A stretch of DNA of 64,000 nucleotides from Pedobacter sp. W3I1. GTDB lineage: Bacteria; Bacteroidota; Bacteroidia; Sphingobacteriales; Sphingobacteriaceae. The notes under the pieces were generated by a model. It was given only the letters and a program-made list of their open reading frames with translations, was not told the DNA's origin and did not search any database. Both the position numbers and the translations under genes were made by a program. The stretch covers positions 868,001 to 932,000 of the forward strand of contig NZ_JAUSXN010000001.1 of NCBI RefSeq assembly GCF_030816015.1, read 5' to 3'. Below are positions 49,798 through 59,696 of the stretch, piece by piece (the stretch's first letter is position 1; each line of letters begins with the position of its first letter).

Positions 49798-52065
49798 ATG
49801 CCTACTTTGGAAGAAACTTCTATGCCCGCAGAAATTGCGGCTAAATTTGTTAATTATACCTCAAAACATGTTTTTTTGACCGGAAAAGCAGGTACAGGTA
49901 AAACAACTTTTTTACGGAAACTGATTAAACTTACGCATAAAAAAGCCTTAATTGTAGCACCAACGGGTATTGCTGCAATCAATGCGTCAGGAGTAACCAT
50001 CCATTCGCTTTTTCAGCTCCCCTTCGGTTCTTTCTTTCCAGATGCTGCAGGAGGATTGATCAATGAAAATATCAATTTCAACTTCAATACGCCCAAAACA
50101 TTAGTAAAACATTTAAACATGCAGGGCAATAAACGCCGCATGCTGCAGGAACTGGAGCTGCTCGTAATCGACGAGGTGAGTATGCTGCGGGCCGATATGC
50201 TCGATGCCATTGATTTTGCTTTGCGGTATGTTCGCCGGAATAGAAATCTTCCATTCGGAGGGGTACAGTTGTTATTTATTGGCGATTTGCACCAGTTGCC
50301 GCCCGTGGTAAAAAATGATGAGTGGCGCATTATGGCCAAGTTTTACAAGAGCATTTATTTTTTCGATGCACTGGCCCTGCAGGATAATCCCCCGGTTTAC
50401 ATTGAACTGGATAAAATTTATCGTCAGGATGATGCTGTTTTTATCGATCTGCTGAACAACCTAAGGAACAACAAAATTACTGCTGAAGATACCGCATTAC
50501 TAAGACAGCATTTCAAACAGGATTTTAAACCCTCGGCAGATGAAAATTATATTACTTTAACCACCCATAACAATAAAGCGGATAGCATTAACCGTGAAAG
50601 ATTAACCCAGCTGAAAACCAAATCTTACTTTTTTGATGCAAAGATTCAGGGTGAATTCAATGAATATGCTTACCCGAATGATAAAAGTTTAGAATTAAAG
50701 GTAGGTGCACAGGTAATGTTCATTAAAAATGACATGACTGCTGAAAAGCGGTATTATAATGGTAAGATCGGCGTGGTGCACCATATTGAAAAGGATGTAG
50801 TTGAAATTGAATTGCCTGAAGACAAAGTAGTAATCCAGATTTCGCCTTACACTTGGGAGAACGTAAAATATAAATTGGATGAAGGAACCAACGAAATCAA
50901 AGAAAATGTAGCAGGTTCGTTTATCCAATACCCGATTAAGCTGGCCTGGGCAATCACCGTACACAAGAGCCAGGGTCTAACCTTTGATAAGGCCATTATT
51001 GACGTAGGTGATGCATTTGCACCTGGACAGGCTTATGTCGCCTTGTCGCGTTTACGCTCTTTGAAGGGCTTGGTTTTAACTTCTCATCTTCGCGAGAGTG
51101 GTTTGCAACAGGATCAGAATGTGCATTATTTTTCTAAAACGAAACAACCTTCAGAGGTGCTCAACGAGCAGATCAGTATTGAAAGTTATACTTTTATCCG
51201 CAGTTATCTGCTTGCTGCATTTGATCTGAACCTGATCCGTTACTATTTAAAAGAACACCGTCAGACTTTCGATAAAAGTGAAAAATCAGCCAAGCAAAGG
51301 CATGAAGATTGGACTGATACCCTTTATACCGACTTTCAAAAAATAACCGCCACAGCAGATACTTTTGTTAATCAGCTGAAAAATCTCTTCGCACAACAAA
51401 CCGAGCATACTTTATTTAATGTATCGAAAAGGGTGGAGGCTGCCTTAAAATATTTTAATCCGCTGGTTAAGGAGATTTCAGATCGTTTTCTGGCTCAAAT
51501 TGAGGTAATAAAGGAAGAAAAGCAAATTAAAACCTATGTTACGGAACTGTTAGAACTCGAAATTTTAGTGTACGAGCAACTAAAAAAAATGCATAAAAGC
51601 AAAGCATTGTTGCAGGCGCTCATTGCAGGGAAAGAGTTTAGCAAGGCCGATACCGATGCACTGTTAAATACGGTTGAAAGAAACAATCAGCTCCAAAAAG
51701 CAATCCAGCTAAAAGGAGAAACACTTAAGGTAAAATCTGCAGCAGAGAAAAAGAAAAAAGAGCCAAAAATAGATACAAAACTGGTAAGTTTCGAGCTTTA
51801 CGAGCAAGGCAAAACCATAGAAGAAGTTGCAAAAGAACGAGGTTTTTCTGTCGGTACCATTGAAGGCCATCTGGCCTATTATGTTTCTACACAACAATTG
51901 GATGTAACCAAACTGGTAAAGGCCAATAAAATCAAAAACATTAGCGATGCAATAGAAAGTCAGAAAACAAAATCCATGGCTACCATAAGGGAGTTTTTAG
52001 GTAAAGATTATTCTTTTGGTGAGATTAAATTGGTGCTGGCATCTTTGTTTCCATCCGAAGAATAA
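49798..52065 (+). CDS. PIF1/RecD-like helicase with C-terminal HTH
   Basis: A 755-residue superfamily 1B helicase. Walker A is FLTGKAGTGKTTFLRKL at about 25-41, Walker B LLVIDEVSMLRAD, motif III FIGDLHQLPPV, and motifs V/VI AWAITVHKSQGLTFDKAIIDVG and ALSRLRSLKGL near 380-425. A helical middle region follows, then a C-terminal HTH_40-like domain (VSFELYEQGKTIEEVAKERGFSVGTIEGHL), as in RecQ-tail-like modules. Such proteins are common single genes in Bacteroidota and probably act on replication or repair intermediates. It is not part of an evident operon. Confidence 0.85.
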   Translation: MPTLEETSMPAEIAAKFVNYTSKHVFLTGKAGTGKTTFLRKLIKLTHKKALIVAPTGIAAINASGVTIHSLFQLPFGSFFPDAAGGLINENINFNFNTPKTLVKHLNMQGNKRRMLQELELLVIDEVSMLRADMLDAIDFALRYVRRNRNLPFGGVQLLFIGDLHQLPPVVKNDEWRIMAKFYKSIYFFDALALQDNPPVYIELDKIYRQDDAVFIDLLNNLRNNKITAEDTALLRQHFKQDFKPSADENYITLTTHNNKADSINRERLTQLKTKSYFFDAKIQGEFNEYAYPNDKSLELKVGAQVMFIKNDMTAEKRYYNGKIGVVHHIEKDVVEIELPEDKVVIQISPYTWENVKYKLDEGTNEIKENVAGSFIQYPIKLAWAITVHKSQGLTFDKAIIDVGDAFAPGQAYVALSRLRSLKGLVLTSHLRESGLQQDQNVHYFSKTKQPSEVLNEQISIESYTFIRSYLLAAFDLNLIRYYLKEHRQTFDKSEKSAKQRHEDWTDTLYTDFQKITATADTFVNQLKNLFAQQTEHTLFNVSKRVEAALKYFNPLVKEISDRFLAQIEVIKEEKQIKTYVTELLELEILVYEQLKKMHKSKALLQALIAGKEFSKADTDALLNTVERNNQLQKAIQLKGETLKVKSAAEKKKKEPKIDTKLVSFELYEQGKTIEEVAKERGFSVGTIEGHLAYYVSTQQLDVTKLVKANKIKNISDAIESQKTKSMATIREFLGKDYSFGEIKLVLASLFPSEE

Positions 52066-52070
52066 AATGG

Positions 52071-52475
52071 TTTAACCACAGAGAAAGCAGAGAGCAGAAA
52101 GCGTTATGGAAGAAGATTTATTAACAAGAACCATTATATGATTGGCTATAGATGTTCATACAGCTCCTGGGTCAGGATTACTGGAGAGTGCTTGTAAAGA
52201 ATGTTTGTTCTATAAATCTGATCGTCATGCTGAACTTGTTTCAGCATCTTTCCTGCCAGATAGACCCTGAAATGAATTCAGGGTGACGACTGTATGTTTA
52301 AGTATTTACAGAACATTTTTCCCAAAGCAGATTATTTATCTATTGAGTTTATAAACTTTGTTGTAAATGGTTATTAAACTTGCCTCTGTTTTCTCTATGT
52401 AAACTCCGTTAACTCTGTGTTTAAGCCATTAAAAATCTGTTTTCTAGGTAAATATTTGTGTGCTCCGTGGTTAAA
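52071..52475. repeat. Nested inverted repeat containing a three-stem element
   Basis: TTTAACCACAGAG (52071-52083) is inverted at 52463-52475 (12 of 13), and AGAGAAAGCAGAG (52080-52092) at 52384-52396 (12 of 13). Inside, 52223-52288 forms a three-stem fold: closing CGTCA/TGACG, TGCTGAA/TTCAGCA and ACCCTGAA/TTCAGGGT. It looks like one repeat inserted into another. Confidence 0.6.
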
Positions 52476-52502
52476 AACCTAAAAATATTTATCTTAGCAA
52501 TT

Positions 52503-53111
52503 GTGGAGAAAGTTAAAGTTTTAGCGCAGTACATGCCAGAACCAGCGGCACCGCTAATTGCAAAGTGGATAGATTATTTTCAGTGTGAATTTAAGATTGC
52601 TAAAACCCGTTCTACAAAACTGGGTGATTATCGACATCCTTATCAAGGTAAAGGCCACCGCATTTCGGTAAATTTCAATCTCAACCATTACGCTTTTCTG
52701 GTTACCACAGTGCATGAGTTTGCCCATTTACTCACCTGGAACGATTTCAAGAATAAAGTGAAACCGCATGGCACAGAGTGGAAGAAGAACTTCCAGCGGA
52801 TGATGGTTCCCTTTTTTGACATGAATATCTTTCCAGCCGATATTCACAAAGCGATTGATAATTATATGGCGAACCCTGCGGCATCCAGCTGTTCCGATCT
52901 ACATTTATCGCGTGCCTTAAAAAAGTATGATAGTAATAAAACGGAAACTTTACATTTAGAGCAGCTTCCTATTCATGCCAACTTTAAAATCAAAGATGGT
53001 CGCCGTTTTACCAAAGGCGAAAGGATCAGAAAACGATACCGTTGTATCTGTTTAGATGATAAACGAATATACTTATTTAATCCTTTGGCCGAAGTTTTTG
53101 TGGTGGAATAA
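52503..53111 (+). CDS. SprT-like zinc metallopeptidase domain protein
   Basis: A 202-residue protein from the GTG at 52503 (VEKVKVLAQYMPEPAAPLIAKW). A longer frame to GTG 52458 runs into the repeat arm and is not favoured. The zinc site is TTVHEFAHLLTW (HExxH), with a likely third ligand in KPHGTEWKKNF, as in SprT/Spartan proteases. The C-terminal part KIKDGRRFTKGERIRKRYRCICLDDKRIYLF is basic. Members are thought to act on DNA-protein crosslinks or be structural relatives; activity is inferred only. Confidence 0.75.
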   Translation: MEKVKVLAQYMPEPAAPLIAKWIDYFQCEFKIAKTRSTKLGDYRHPYQGKGHRISVNFNLNHYAFLVTTVHEFAHLLTWNDFKNKVKPHGTEWKKNFQRMMVPFFDMNIFPADIHKAIDNYMANPAASSCSDLHLSRALKKYDSNKTETLHLEQLPIHANFKIKDGRRFTKGERIRKRYRCICLDDKRIYLFNPLAEVFVVE

Positions 53112-53149
53112 GATTACAGTAATTTAAACAAATTGATTAACTTTAAGGT

Positions 53150-53386
53150 ATGGAAAAGATTTTTGACCGTATATATATAGATGCAAATATTTGCGGCGGA
53201 AAACCTATTATAAGAGGTAAACGGATTACAGTACAAACTATAATGGAATTTTTGGCTGCAGGTGAAACTCAAGAAGAAATTTTAAAGCAATACCCGTCTT
53301 TAGAAACAGAAGATATTACGGCTTGTATGCTTTATGCAACTGAATTAATGAACCATAGTTTTATAATCAAGCAAGCTGTAGCTTAA
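53150..53386 (+). CDS. DUF433 protein, putative antitoxin (second copy)
   Basis: A 78-residue DUF433 protein with IYIDANICGGKPIIRGKRITVQTIMEFLAAGETQ and ILKQYPSLETEDITACMLYA. It is clearly diverged from the copy at 36844-37065. Its TAA overlaps the ATG of the next gene by one base (TAATG). The repeat-free 38-base spacer before it contains TAACTTTA, near the -7 consensus. Confidence 0.75.
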   Translation: MEKIFDRIYIDANICGGKPIIRGKRITVQTIMEFLAAGETQEEILKQYPSLETEDITACMLYATELMNHSFIIKQAVA

Positions 53387-53730
53387 TGCAAAAGATTTTC
53401 TTGATTGATGTAAATTTGCCCCGGTTCTTTTCTTTGTGGAATACTGTGGAATATATTCATCAATATGATCTTGGTGATGAATGGTCTGATACAGAAATTT
53501 GGAAATTTGCTGAATCTGAAAATTTAACCATTATAACTAAAGATAGCGATTTCTCTTCTCGAATTTTACTTCATAATCCACCGCCAAAAGTGATTCATAT
53601 CAAAGTTGGTAATATGAAAATGAAGCAATTTCATGAAATTCTAAATAAGCTCTGGCCACAAGTAATTGAGCTTAACAAAGATTTTAAGTTAATCAACGTG
53701 TTTTCTGATCGAATTGAGGGAGTGAAGTAA
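53386..53730 (+). CDS. DUF5615 PIN-like protein, putative toxin (second copy)
   Basis: A 114-residue protein starting MQKIFLIDVNLPRFFSLW, with the acidic residue (Asp8) at the PIN-like position, then DTEIWKFAESENLTIITKDSDF and PPPKVIHIKVGNMK. It pairs with the DUF433 gene through a one-base overlap. Its stop codon (53728-53730) directly abuts the stop of the convergent adenine deaminase gene, with no base between. Confidence 0.72.
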   Translation: MQKIFLIDVNLPRFFSLWNTVEYIHQYDLGDEWSDTEIWKFAESENLTIITKDSDFSSRILLHNPPPKVIHIKVGNMKMKQFHEILNKLWPQVIELNKDFKLINVFSDRIEGVK

Positions 53731-55368
53731 TTACACAAACTTAAACTCATCACCATCAAATAAACCTTTATCGCTTAATTTTAAGCGTGGGATCACCAAT
53801 AAAGCCATAAAAGAAAGCGTCATAAAAGGTGCAAGTAAGGTAGAACCCAGGTCTTTCGCAAACTGATCTATGGAGGTATAACTTTCAGCCACCTGATAAC
53901 CGTTATGGTTGCTCATTAAGCCTGCTACTGGTAAGGCTAAAACTTCTTTTTTCCCATTGCCCAAAGCGGCAATACCGCCTGTTTCTTTGATTACCAAATT
54001 TACAGCTTCAGAGATACTTTTGTCATCTACACCAACTGCAATAATGTTATGACTATCATGGGCAACGCTTGAGGCAATGGCACCTTCTTTTAGGCCAAAG
54101 TTTTTTACGAAAGATATTGCAATCGGTGCATCATGATAACGGTTTACGACCACCATTTTCAAAACATCGTTTTCCAGATCACTAATGATGTTTTGATTTA
54201 AAACTTTTGGTTTGGCAGATATCCGGTTGGTAATCAATTGCCCGTCTAATGCTTCAATAACCGGAATTTCTTTTTGTCTGGTAAAAGGATAAATAAAATC
54301 TTCCTCCTTTTTCAAACTGCAATCGAAATGGTTTACCGATTCGCGATCTTCGACATGTTTTACCCAATTGCCCACTGTTTTTCCATTTTCGGCAAGCAAT
54401 AAGCCATTAATATAGGTTTGTTTAACCTTGAAATTTTTTAAATCTTCTAGAATGATAAAATCTGCATCATCATTAATCTGCAATGAACCAACATCTAGTT
54501 TGTAATGAAGAATTGGATTGATACAGGCTGCCTGTAGGATATTGAAAATATCGATTCCCTTTTCTACTGCCCTTGCACAAAGCTGATTAATATGGTTTTC
54601 GACCAAACTATCAGGATGTTTATCGTCGCTGCAGAACATCATCATTTCCGGCCAATCGTTCAGTAGATCGATCAGTGCTTCGAAATTTTTGGCTGCGCTT
54701 CCTTCACGGATAAGAATTTTCATACCACGTTGCAGTTTATCCAGCGCCTCTTCTGCGGTAAAACATTCATGATCGGTAGAAATTCCGGCGTTGATGTATT
54801 GTTGAACAGCATCGCCACGTAAGCCCGGGGCATGTCCATCAACAGGTTTACCTAACTGGTGGGCAGCAGCAATCTTTTTTAAAACTTCTTCGTCTTTATA
54901 AAGCACACCTGGAAAATTCATCATTTCGCTGAGGTATTTTATTTCAGGACGTTCTAAAAGGGCCTTTACATCATCATGATTTAATTCAGCACCAGCAGTT
55001 TCGAAAATCGTAGCGGGAACGCAGCTCGGTGCGCCAAAATTAAATTTAAAAGGGACGGTATTGCCATTCTCGATCATAAATTCTACGCCTGCCATTCCGC
55101 AAACATTGGCAATTTCGTGCGGATCACTGATGGTAGAAACGGTTCCATGAACAACTGCCAACCGCGCAAATTCACTTGGAATTAACATGCTACTTTCGAT
55201 GTGCACATGGCTATCAATAAAGCCTGGCGAAATAAAATGAGCACCTTCTTTCTGTTCAGAGATTTTAGAGATTGATTTTATTTTTCCATCTTCGACCTCT
55301 ACTTCGCCAAAGAAAATATTTCGCTTTGTAATGTTGATGATATTTCCTTCGACTTTAAAATTGCCCAT
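53731..55368 (-). CDS. ade: Adenine deaminase
   Basis: A 545-residue amidohydrolase-superfamily enzyme converting adenine to hypoxanthine. Motifs: [19 protein letters not shown] (HxH metal ligands), [41 protein letters not shown] and [18 protein letters not shown], all characteristic of the Ade family. The C-terminal domain has [23 protein letters not shown]. Length is normal. Minus strand, single gene; an inverted-repeat spacer separates it from the downstream E1 gene. Confidence 0.93.
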   Translation of the reverse strand: MGNFKVEGNIINITKRNIFFGEVEVEDGKIKSISKISEQKEGAHFISPGFIDSHVHIESSMLIPSEFARLAVVHGTVSTISDPHEIANVCGMAGVEFMIENGNTVPFKFNFGAPSCVPATIFETAGAELNHDDVKALLERPEIKYLSEMMNFPGVLYKDEEVLKKIAAAHQLGKPVDGHAPGLRGDAVQQYINAGISTDHECFTAEEALDKLQRGMKILIREGSAAKNFEALIDLLNDWPEMMMFCSDDKHPDSLVENHINQLCARAVEKGIDIFNILQAACINPILHYKLDVGSLQINDDADFIILEDLKNFKVKQTYINGLLLAENGKTVGNWVKHVEDRESVNHFDCSLKKEEDFIYPFTRQKEIPVIEALDGQLITNRISAKPKVLNQNIISDLENDVLKMVVVNRYHDAPIAISFVKNFGLKEGAIASSVAHDSHNIIAVGVDDKSISEAVNLVIKETGGIAALGNGKKEVLALPVAGLMSNHNGYQVAESYTSIDQFAKDLGSTLLAPFMTLSFMALLVIPRLKLSDKGLFDGDEFKFV

Positions 55369-55385
55369 GTATTTTTTGTTTAACC

Positions 55386-55453
55386 GGTTAATTGTACAAA
55401 TCGGTTAACTGTATGACACAATTAACCAATTTAAACAGTTTATACAATTAACC
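55386..55453. repeat. GGTTAATTGT inverted/direct repeat
   Basis: GGTTAATTGT (55386-55395) is inverted at ACAATTAACC (55418-55427) and the latter recurs at 55444-55453. It fills the spacer between ade and the E1 gene. Confidence 0.45.
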
Positions 55454-55456
55454 TTC

Positions 55457-57434
55457 TCAATATTTCAATAATTTATCAATTGTTTCTGCTAACCTTGCTT
55501 TAGCTAAAAAATCTTCTTCTAATACTTTACTCATTGGAATGGCGGTATCTAAGCTCGCACAGCGCATTACCGGAGCATCCAGATAAGCGAAACAGTGCTC
55601 TCCAATCCATGCAGATAATTCTGCACCAAAACCGTTTGTTAAGGTGTCTTCATGCAAAATTAAAATTCTTCCGGTTGCTTTAACAGCTGCCCTTACAGCT
55701 TCTTTATCCCAGGGCTGTAGTGTGCGCAGATCAAGTAATGTTGCACCACTTTCAGGATGTTGCTTCAGGTAATCTAAGGCCCAATGTACACTGAGGCCAT
55801 AAGTAATAATCGCAAATTTATCTCCTTTGGCAAGCCTAACCGCTTTGCCAATCTCCGTAGTATAATAACCATTAGGAACAGGAGCGCTTAAACTTCTGTA
55901 GAGGTATTTATGCTCGAAATAAAGCACTGGATTTGGATCTTCGATTGCAGCCAATAGTAAACCTTTAGCATCTTCGGGGAAAGCGGGATATACGACTTTC
56001 AATCCTGGTGTTTTGGTAAACCAGGCCTCATTACTTTGGGAGTGAAACGGCCCAGCGCCTGTTCCGGCACCTGTAGGCATGCGCACCACCACATCGGCCT
56101 TTTCGCCCCAGCGGTAGTGTGTTTTGGCCAGGTTATTCACAATCTGATTAAAGCCTACGGTTACAAAATCGGCAAATTGCATTTCTACAACAGCTTTATA
56201 ACCATTTATGGATAGGCCCAAAGCCGCCCCCACAATGGCCGATTCGCAAATAGGCGTATTACGCACCCTGCCTTTGCCATATTTAGCGGTAAAACCACCC
56301 GTAATTTTAAAAGCGCCACCATAATCAGCAATATCCTGGCCCATTAAAACCAGGTTAGGATACTTTTGCATGGCCAAGTCCAAACCATCGGTTATAGCAT
56401 CTAAATATCTTTTTTCAATGGAAGATTGATTGGGTTGGATAACCTGTTGCACGTAGGGGAAATACATATCCTTTAGCTCCTGCTCAGCATTAGCAATCGG
56501 CTCATCTTCGTTAAAAGCTTCTTCAATTTCCAGTTCAATATCTCTTTTAACCTGAATTTTAATATCAATAACGGTATCCGGTGTTAAAATACCCTGTTCA
56601 ATTAAATACGCTTCGTAATTACTTAGCGGATCTTTCTTTTCCCACTCGTCAAACAGTTCTTGCGGAACGTATTTAGTGCCCGATGCTTCTTCATGCCCTC
56701 GCATTCGGAAAGTAAGACATTCTACCAAAACCGGTCTTGGATCTTTTCGGATTTCCATAGCCAGCTGGTTGATGGTATCATAAACCTCTAAAATATTATT
56801 CCCGTCTATCTGAATACCCTCTATGCCATAACCAATGGCTTTATCTACCAAATTTTTACACCTGAACTGCTCTGATTTTGGAGTGGAAAGGCCATATCCA
56901 TTATTTTCGATCAGAAAAATAACAGGAAGGTTCCAAACTGCGGCAACATTTACCGCCTCATGAAAATCGCCTTCGCTGGTTGCCCCTTCTCCGGTGGTAA
57001 ACCAAAGTAGCATGGGGTTGATTGCGTAAAATATCAGCCAGCGCGATACCATCAGCTAAGGCCATCTGCGGACCAAGGTGGGATATCATGCCGATAATTT
57101 TATATTCTTGTGTGCCGAAATGAAAAGAGCGGTCGCGGCCTTTGGTGAAGCCGGTAATTTTGCCCTGCCATTGCGCCATTAATTTTTTTAAGGGAATATC
57201 TCGTGAAGTAAAAACACCCAAATTACGGTGCATGGGCAAAATGTACTCATCACTTTGCATGGCCAAGGCACTACCAACTGCAATGGCTTCCTGGCCAATG
57301 CCCGAAAACCATTTGCCAATCCTGCCCTGACGCAAAAGCTTGAGCATTTTGTCTTCAACCATCCGAGGGTAAAGTAATCTTCTGTATAAGTTCAGTAAGA
57401 ACTTGTCGTCTTTATCACCTCTGTTAAATTGCAT
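55457..57434 (-). pseudogene. Fused alpha/beta 2-oxoacid dehydrogenase E1 component, frameshifted
   Basis: Together the two frames give a fused E1 of about 655 residues. The N-terminal 140 residues (MQFNRGDKDDKFLLNLYRRL ... HLGPQMALADGIALADIL) are in one frame. After HATLVY the sequence continues in another frame as TGEGATSEGDFHEAVNVAAV (thiamine diphosphate site) and LIENNGYGLSTPKSEQF, then the beta half (LVLMGQDIADYGGAFKITGG; GYKAVVEMQFADF). TACCACCGGA at about 56995-57003 reads in frame as TACACCGGA if one C is removed. This enzyme decarboxylates branched-chain or other 2-oxo acids for an E2 partner not encoded here. A one-base error or a true inactivating mutation are both possible. Confidence 0.8.
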
Positions 57435-57464
57435 ATCTGGTTATTCTGACTAATTAGCCCTAAC

Positions 57465-58853
57465 TTAAGACTCCTTACTTTTTTTCAATTCTTCCCATTG
57501 TTTTGCAAAAGATTTATCGGCAACTTTAGGCATCTCCCGGTATTTGCCCCAGCTCTTTTTGAAGAATCTTTTGAGCATAAAGTTTTTAAACTTTCCACCG
57601 AAGAAATCCATCCATTTGCGTTTTAGCATCATTCTGCTGAACATGTTCCAGCCGATTTCTTCTTTTTTGCCATTTTCGTGTCCTGCGGCAGCATCTCTAC
57701 GGTTAAGTAAGAGCATTTTATGGATATCGATTTTTACCGGGCAAACCTCTGAACATTTGCCGCAAAGACTAGATGCATAGCTTAAATGTTTAAATTCTTC
57801 CATGCCCTTTAAATGGGGAGTAATAACCGAACCAATTGGGCCACTATAGGTTGTATTATAAGTATGGCCACCAATATTTTTGTACACCGGGCAAGCATTT
57901 AAGCAGGCACCACAACGGATGCAGTACAAGCCCTGCCGCTGGTCTTTTTGTGCCAATAAATTGGTACGGCCATTATCCAGCAAAATCACATACATTTCCT
58001 CTGGCCCATCTGTTTCATTGGGTTGGCGTGGACCGCTTAAAATAGTATTATAAACCGTTAAGTTTTGCCCGGTTCCGTGCGATGCCAATAAAGGCCAGAA
58101 TAGATCCAGATCAGCAATAGAAGGAATTACCTTTTCAATGCCTACAATAGCAATATGAATTTTAGGGAAAGTTGTACTTAAACGTGCATTGCCTTCATTT
58201 TCGGTAAGCGCAATACTTCCGGTATCGGCAATTAAAAAGTTTCCACCACTAATACCGATATCAGCGGTAAGGTATTTATCGCGGAGTAATTCTCTTGCTT
58301 TTTGTACGAGCTGAGGAGGAGTGGCATCGATAGGTGTGCCAAATTTATCGTGAAATAATTGTGCAATATCTGTTGCACTGAGGTGCATGGCCGGGGTAAC
58401 AATATGATATGGCGCCTGACCAAGCAATTGAACAATGTACTCGCCCAAATCGCTTTCTAAAGATTCGATGTTGTTCTTTTCCAGAAAATCGTTTAAGTGA
58501 ATTTCCTCGGTGGTCATCGATTTTGATTTAATAACTGTTTTACCGTTGTTTCTTTTGATGATGTTGAGGATTTCCTGTTGTGCTTCTTCGGCATTATTTG
58601 CCCAGATCACCTTGCCGCCGCGCCGTTGAAAATTTGATTCGAACTCTGGTAAGAATTTATCGAGGTTTTCCATCACACGCCATTTAATTACGTGTGCCTT
58701 TTTTTTGGATGCCTCTAAATTTTCGAATTTTGATAAGCCCCGTTCAACAGCCGCATTGTATTTCCCAATATTATAATTTATGGTTTTACGATGCGGTAAA
58801 TCGAAAGCTTTCTCGTCAGATTTCTCTAAAAATTCCTCGGCGATATTCATCAA
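57465..58853 (-). CDS. LutB-like iron-sulfur lactate-utilization protein
   Basis: A 462-residue protein with an N-terminal LUD domain (VIKSKSMTTEEIHLNDFLEK; GISGGNFLIADTGSIALTE) and two 4Fe-4S clusters near the C-terminus: YCIRCGACLNACP and SLCGKCSEVCPVK. This is the LutB subunit layout of the LutABC lactate oxidation complex. LutA and LutC are not adjacent within the window, so they may be elsewhere. It lies 31 bases upstream of the E1 gene on the same strand; carbon from lactate feeding a 2-oxoacid pathway is a reasonable inference but unproven. Confidence 0.88.
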   Translation of the reverse strand: MMNIAEEFLEKSDEKAFDLPHRKTINYNIGKYNAAVERGLSKFENLEASKKKAHVIKWRVMENLDKFLPEFESNFQRRGGKVIWANNAEEAQQEILNIIKRNNGKTVIKSKSMTTEEIHLNDFLEKNNIESLESDLGEYIVQLLGQAPYHIVTPAMHLSATDIAQLFHDKFGTPIDATPPQLVQKARELLRDKYLTADIGISGGNFLIADTGSIALTENEGNARLSTTFPKIHIAIVGIEKVIPSIADLDLFWPLLASHGTGQNLTVYNTILSGPRQPNETDGPEEMYVILLDNGRTNLLAQKDQRQGLYCIRCGACLNACPVYKNIGGHTYNTTYSGPIGSVITPHLKGMEEFKHLSYASSLCGKCSEVCPVKIDIHKMLLLNRRDAAAGHENGKKEEIGWNMFSRMMLKRKWMDFFGGKFKNFMLKRFFKKSWGKYREMPKVADKSFAKQWEELKKSKES

Positions 58854-58993
58854 TAGTTATTTTGTAATAAGGTAACGAATATTAACTGATTTTAGTTTTT
58901 AGCTACTTCGTTATCACATCAAAGATAGGAAACCCTGTTGAGTTTATTTTTAGAAATTAAAACAAAGAAAATTGTTATTTTTCGAATAGATTA

Positions 58994-59380
58994 CTACCAG
59001 ACAATTCTGGTTGTATATTTTTTAGTTATTTCATCATTGGAAATGAGATCTAAATCTAATTCCATACTGGTTGCAATCATAATTCTGTCAAATGGATCAC
59101 GATGTATAAATGGTAAATCTTTAAGTATTTTCAATGTTCCGTAATCTATTGGAAGAATGGTAATGTTATTCGTATTACAGGAATCTATGAGTTCATCTAA
59201 TGAATATTCTAATCGTAATTTCCCAAGAGATTGTTTTATCGTAATTTCCCACAGGCTAGCTATGCTTAAGTAGAGTTGAGTAGTTGAATCTTCTAGAATT
59301 TTTCTTGCGGGCTTAGATAATGCAATATTATCATCTTGCATCCAAAGTAAAACATGGGTATCAAGCAAGTATTTTTTCAC
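58994..59380 (-). CDS. PIN-domain toxin, VapC-like
   Basis: A 128-residue PIN-domain protein beginning at GTG (KKYLLDTHVLLWMQDD). The four acidic active-site positions are visible: Asp7 in LLDTH, Glu in SLWEITIK, Asp in HRDPFDRIMIATS and Asp in LISNDE. Such toxins cleave tRNA or other structured RNA. It overlaps the antitoxin stop by one base (TAGTG). Confidence 0.85.
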   Translation of the reverse strand: MKKYLLDTHVLLWMQDDNIALSKPARKILEDSTTQLYLSIASLWEITIKQSLGKLRLEYSLDELIDSCNTNNITILPIDYGTLKILKDLPFIHRDPFDRIMIATSMELDLDLISNDEITKKYTTRIVW

Positions 59381-59589
59381 TACATGTAATCTTTGAAATC
59401 ATCCAGCGGGGCATTAAAATCATCACCCATTTTCATCTTTCCTTTAAGTAAGCCAAGTTTTCTTTTGGTTTTTTCTTCATCTTTTTTCTTTACTTTCTTT
59501 TGTAAAATAAAATCAATAAAGTCTTCTACCTCTTGCTGATAGGCAACAGGGATCATTTTAATTTTTTCTAAAATATGCAACTGATCCAT
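59380..59589 (-). CDS. DUF2281-like antitoxin of the VapC pair
   Basis: A 69-residue protein: MDQLHILEKIKMIPVAYQQEVEDFIDFILQ, then a lysine-rich basic linker and GLLKGKMKMGDDFNAPLDDFKDYM. This fits the DUF2281-type antitoxins found before PIN toxins; the C-terminal acidic end probably binds the toxin. It is the first gene of the pair. Confidence 0.78.
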   Translation of the reverse strand: MDQLHILEKIKMIPVAYQQEVEDFIDFILQKKVKKKDEEKTKRKLGLLKGKMKMGDDFNAPLDDFKDYM

Positions 59590-59652
59590 AACTCGCTTTA
59601 ATCAAAAATAGCATTTTAATATTGAAATATAAAGTTGTAAATCATTGTGCAT

Positions 59653-59680
59653 AAAAAAGCCCCGACATTTTGTCGAGGCT
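59653..59680 (-). terminator. Terminator of the M28/PA peptidase gene
   Basis: On the minus strand GCCTCGACA-AAA-TGTCGGGGC (59679-59659) is a 9-bp stem with one G-U pair followed by six T residues. Confidence 0.85.
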
Positions 59681-59696
59681 AAGTGTTTTGAATTAA

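Noticed and set aside
52458..52502. Upstream start for the SprT-like gene
   Set aside because: The extra 15 codons come from the arm of a dispersed inverted repeat; the GTG at 52503 fits the family better.
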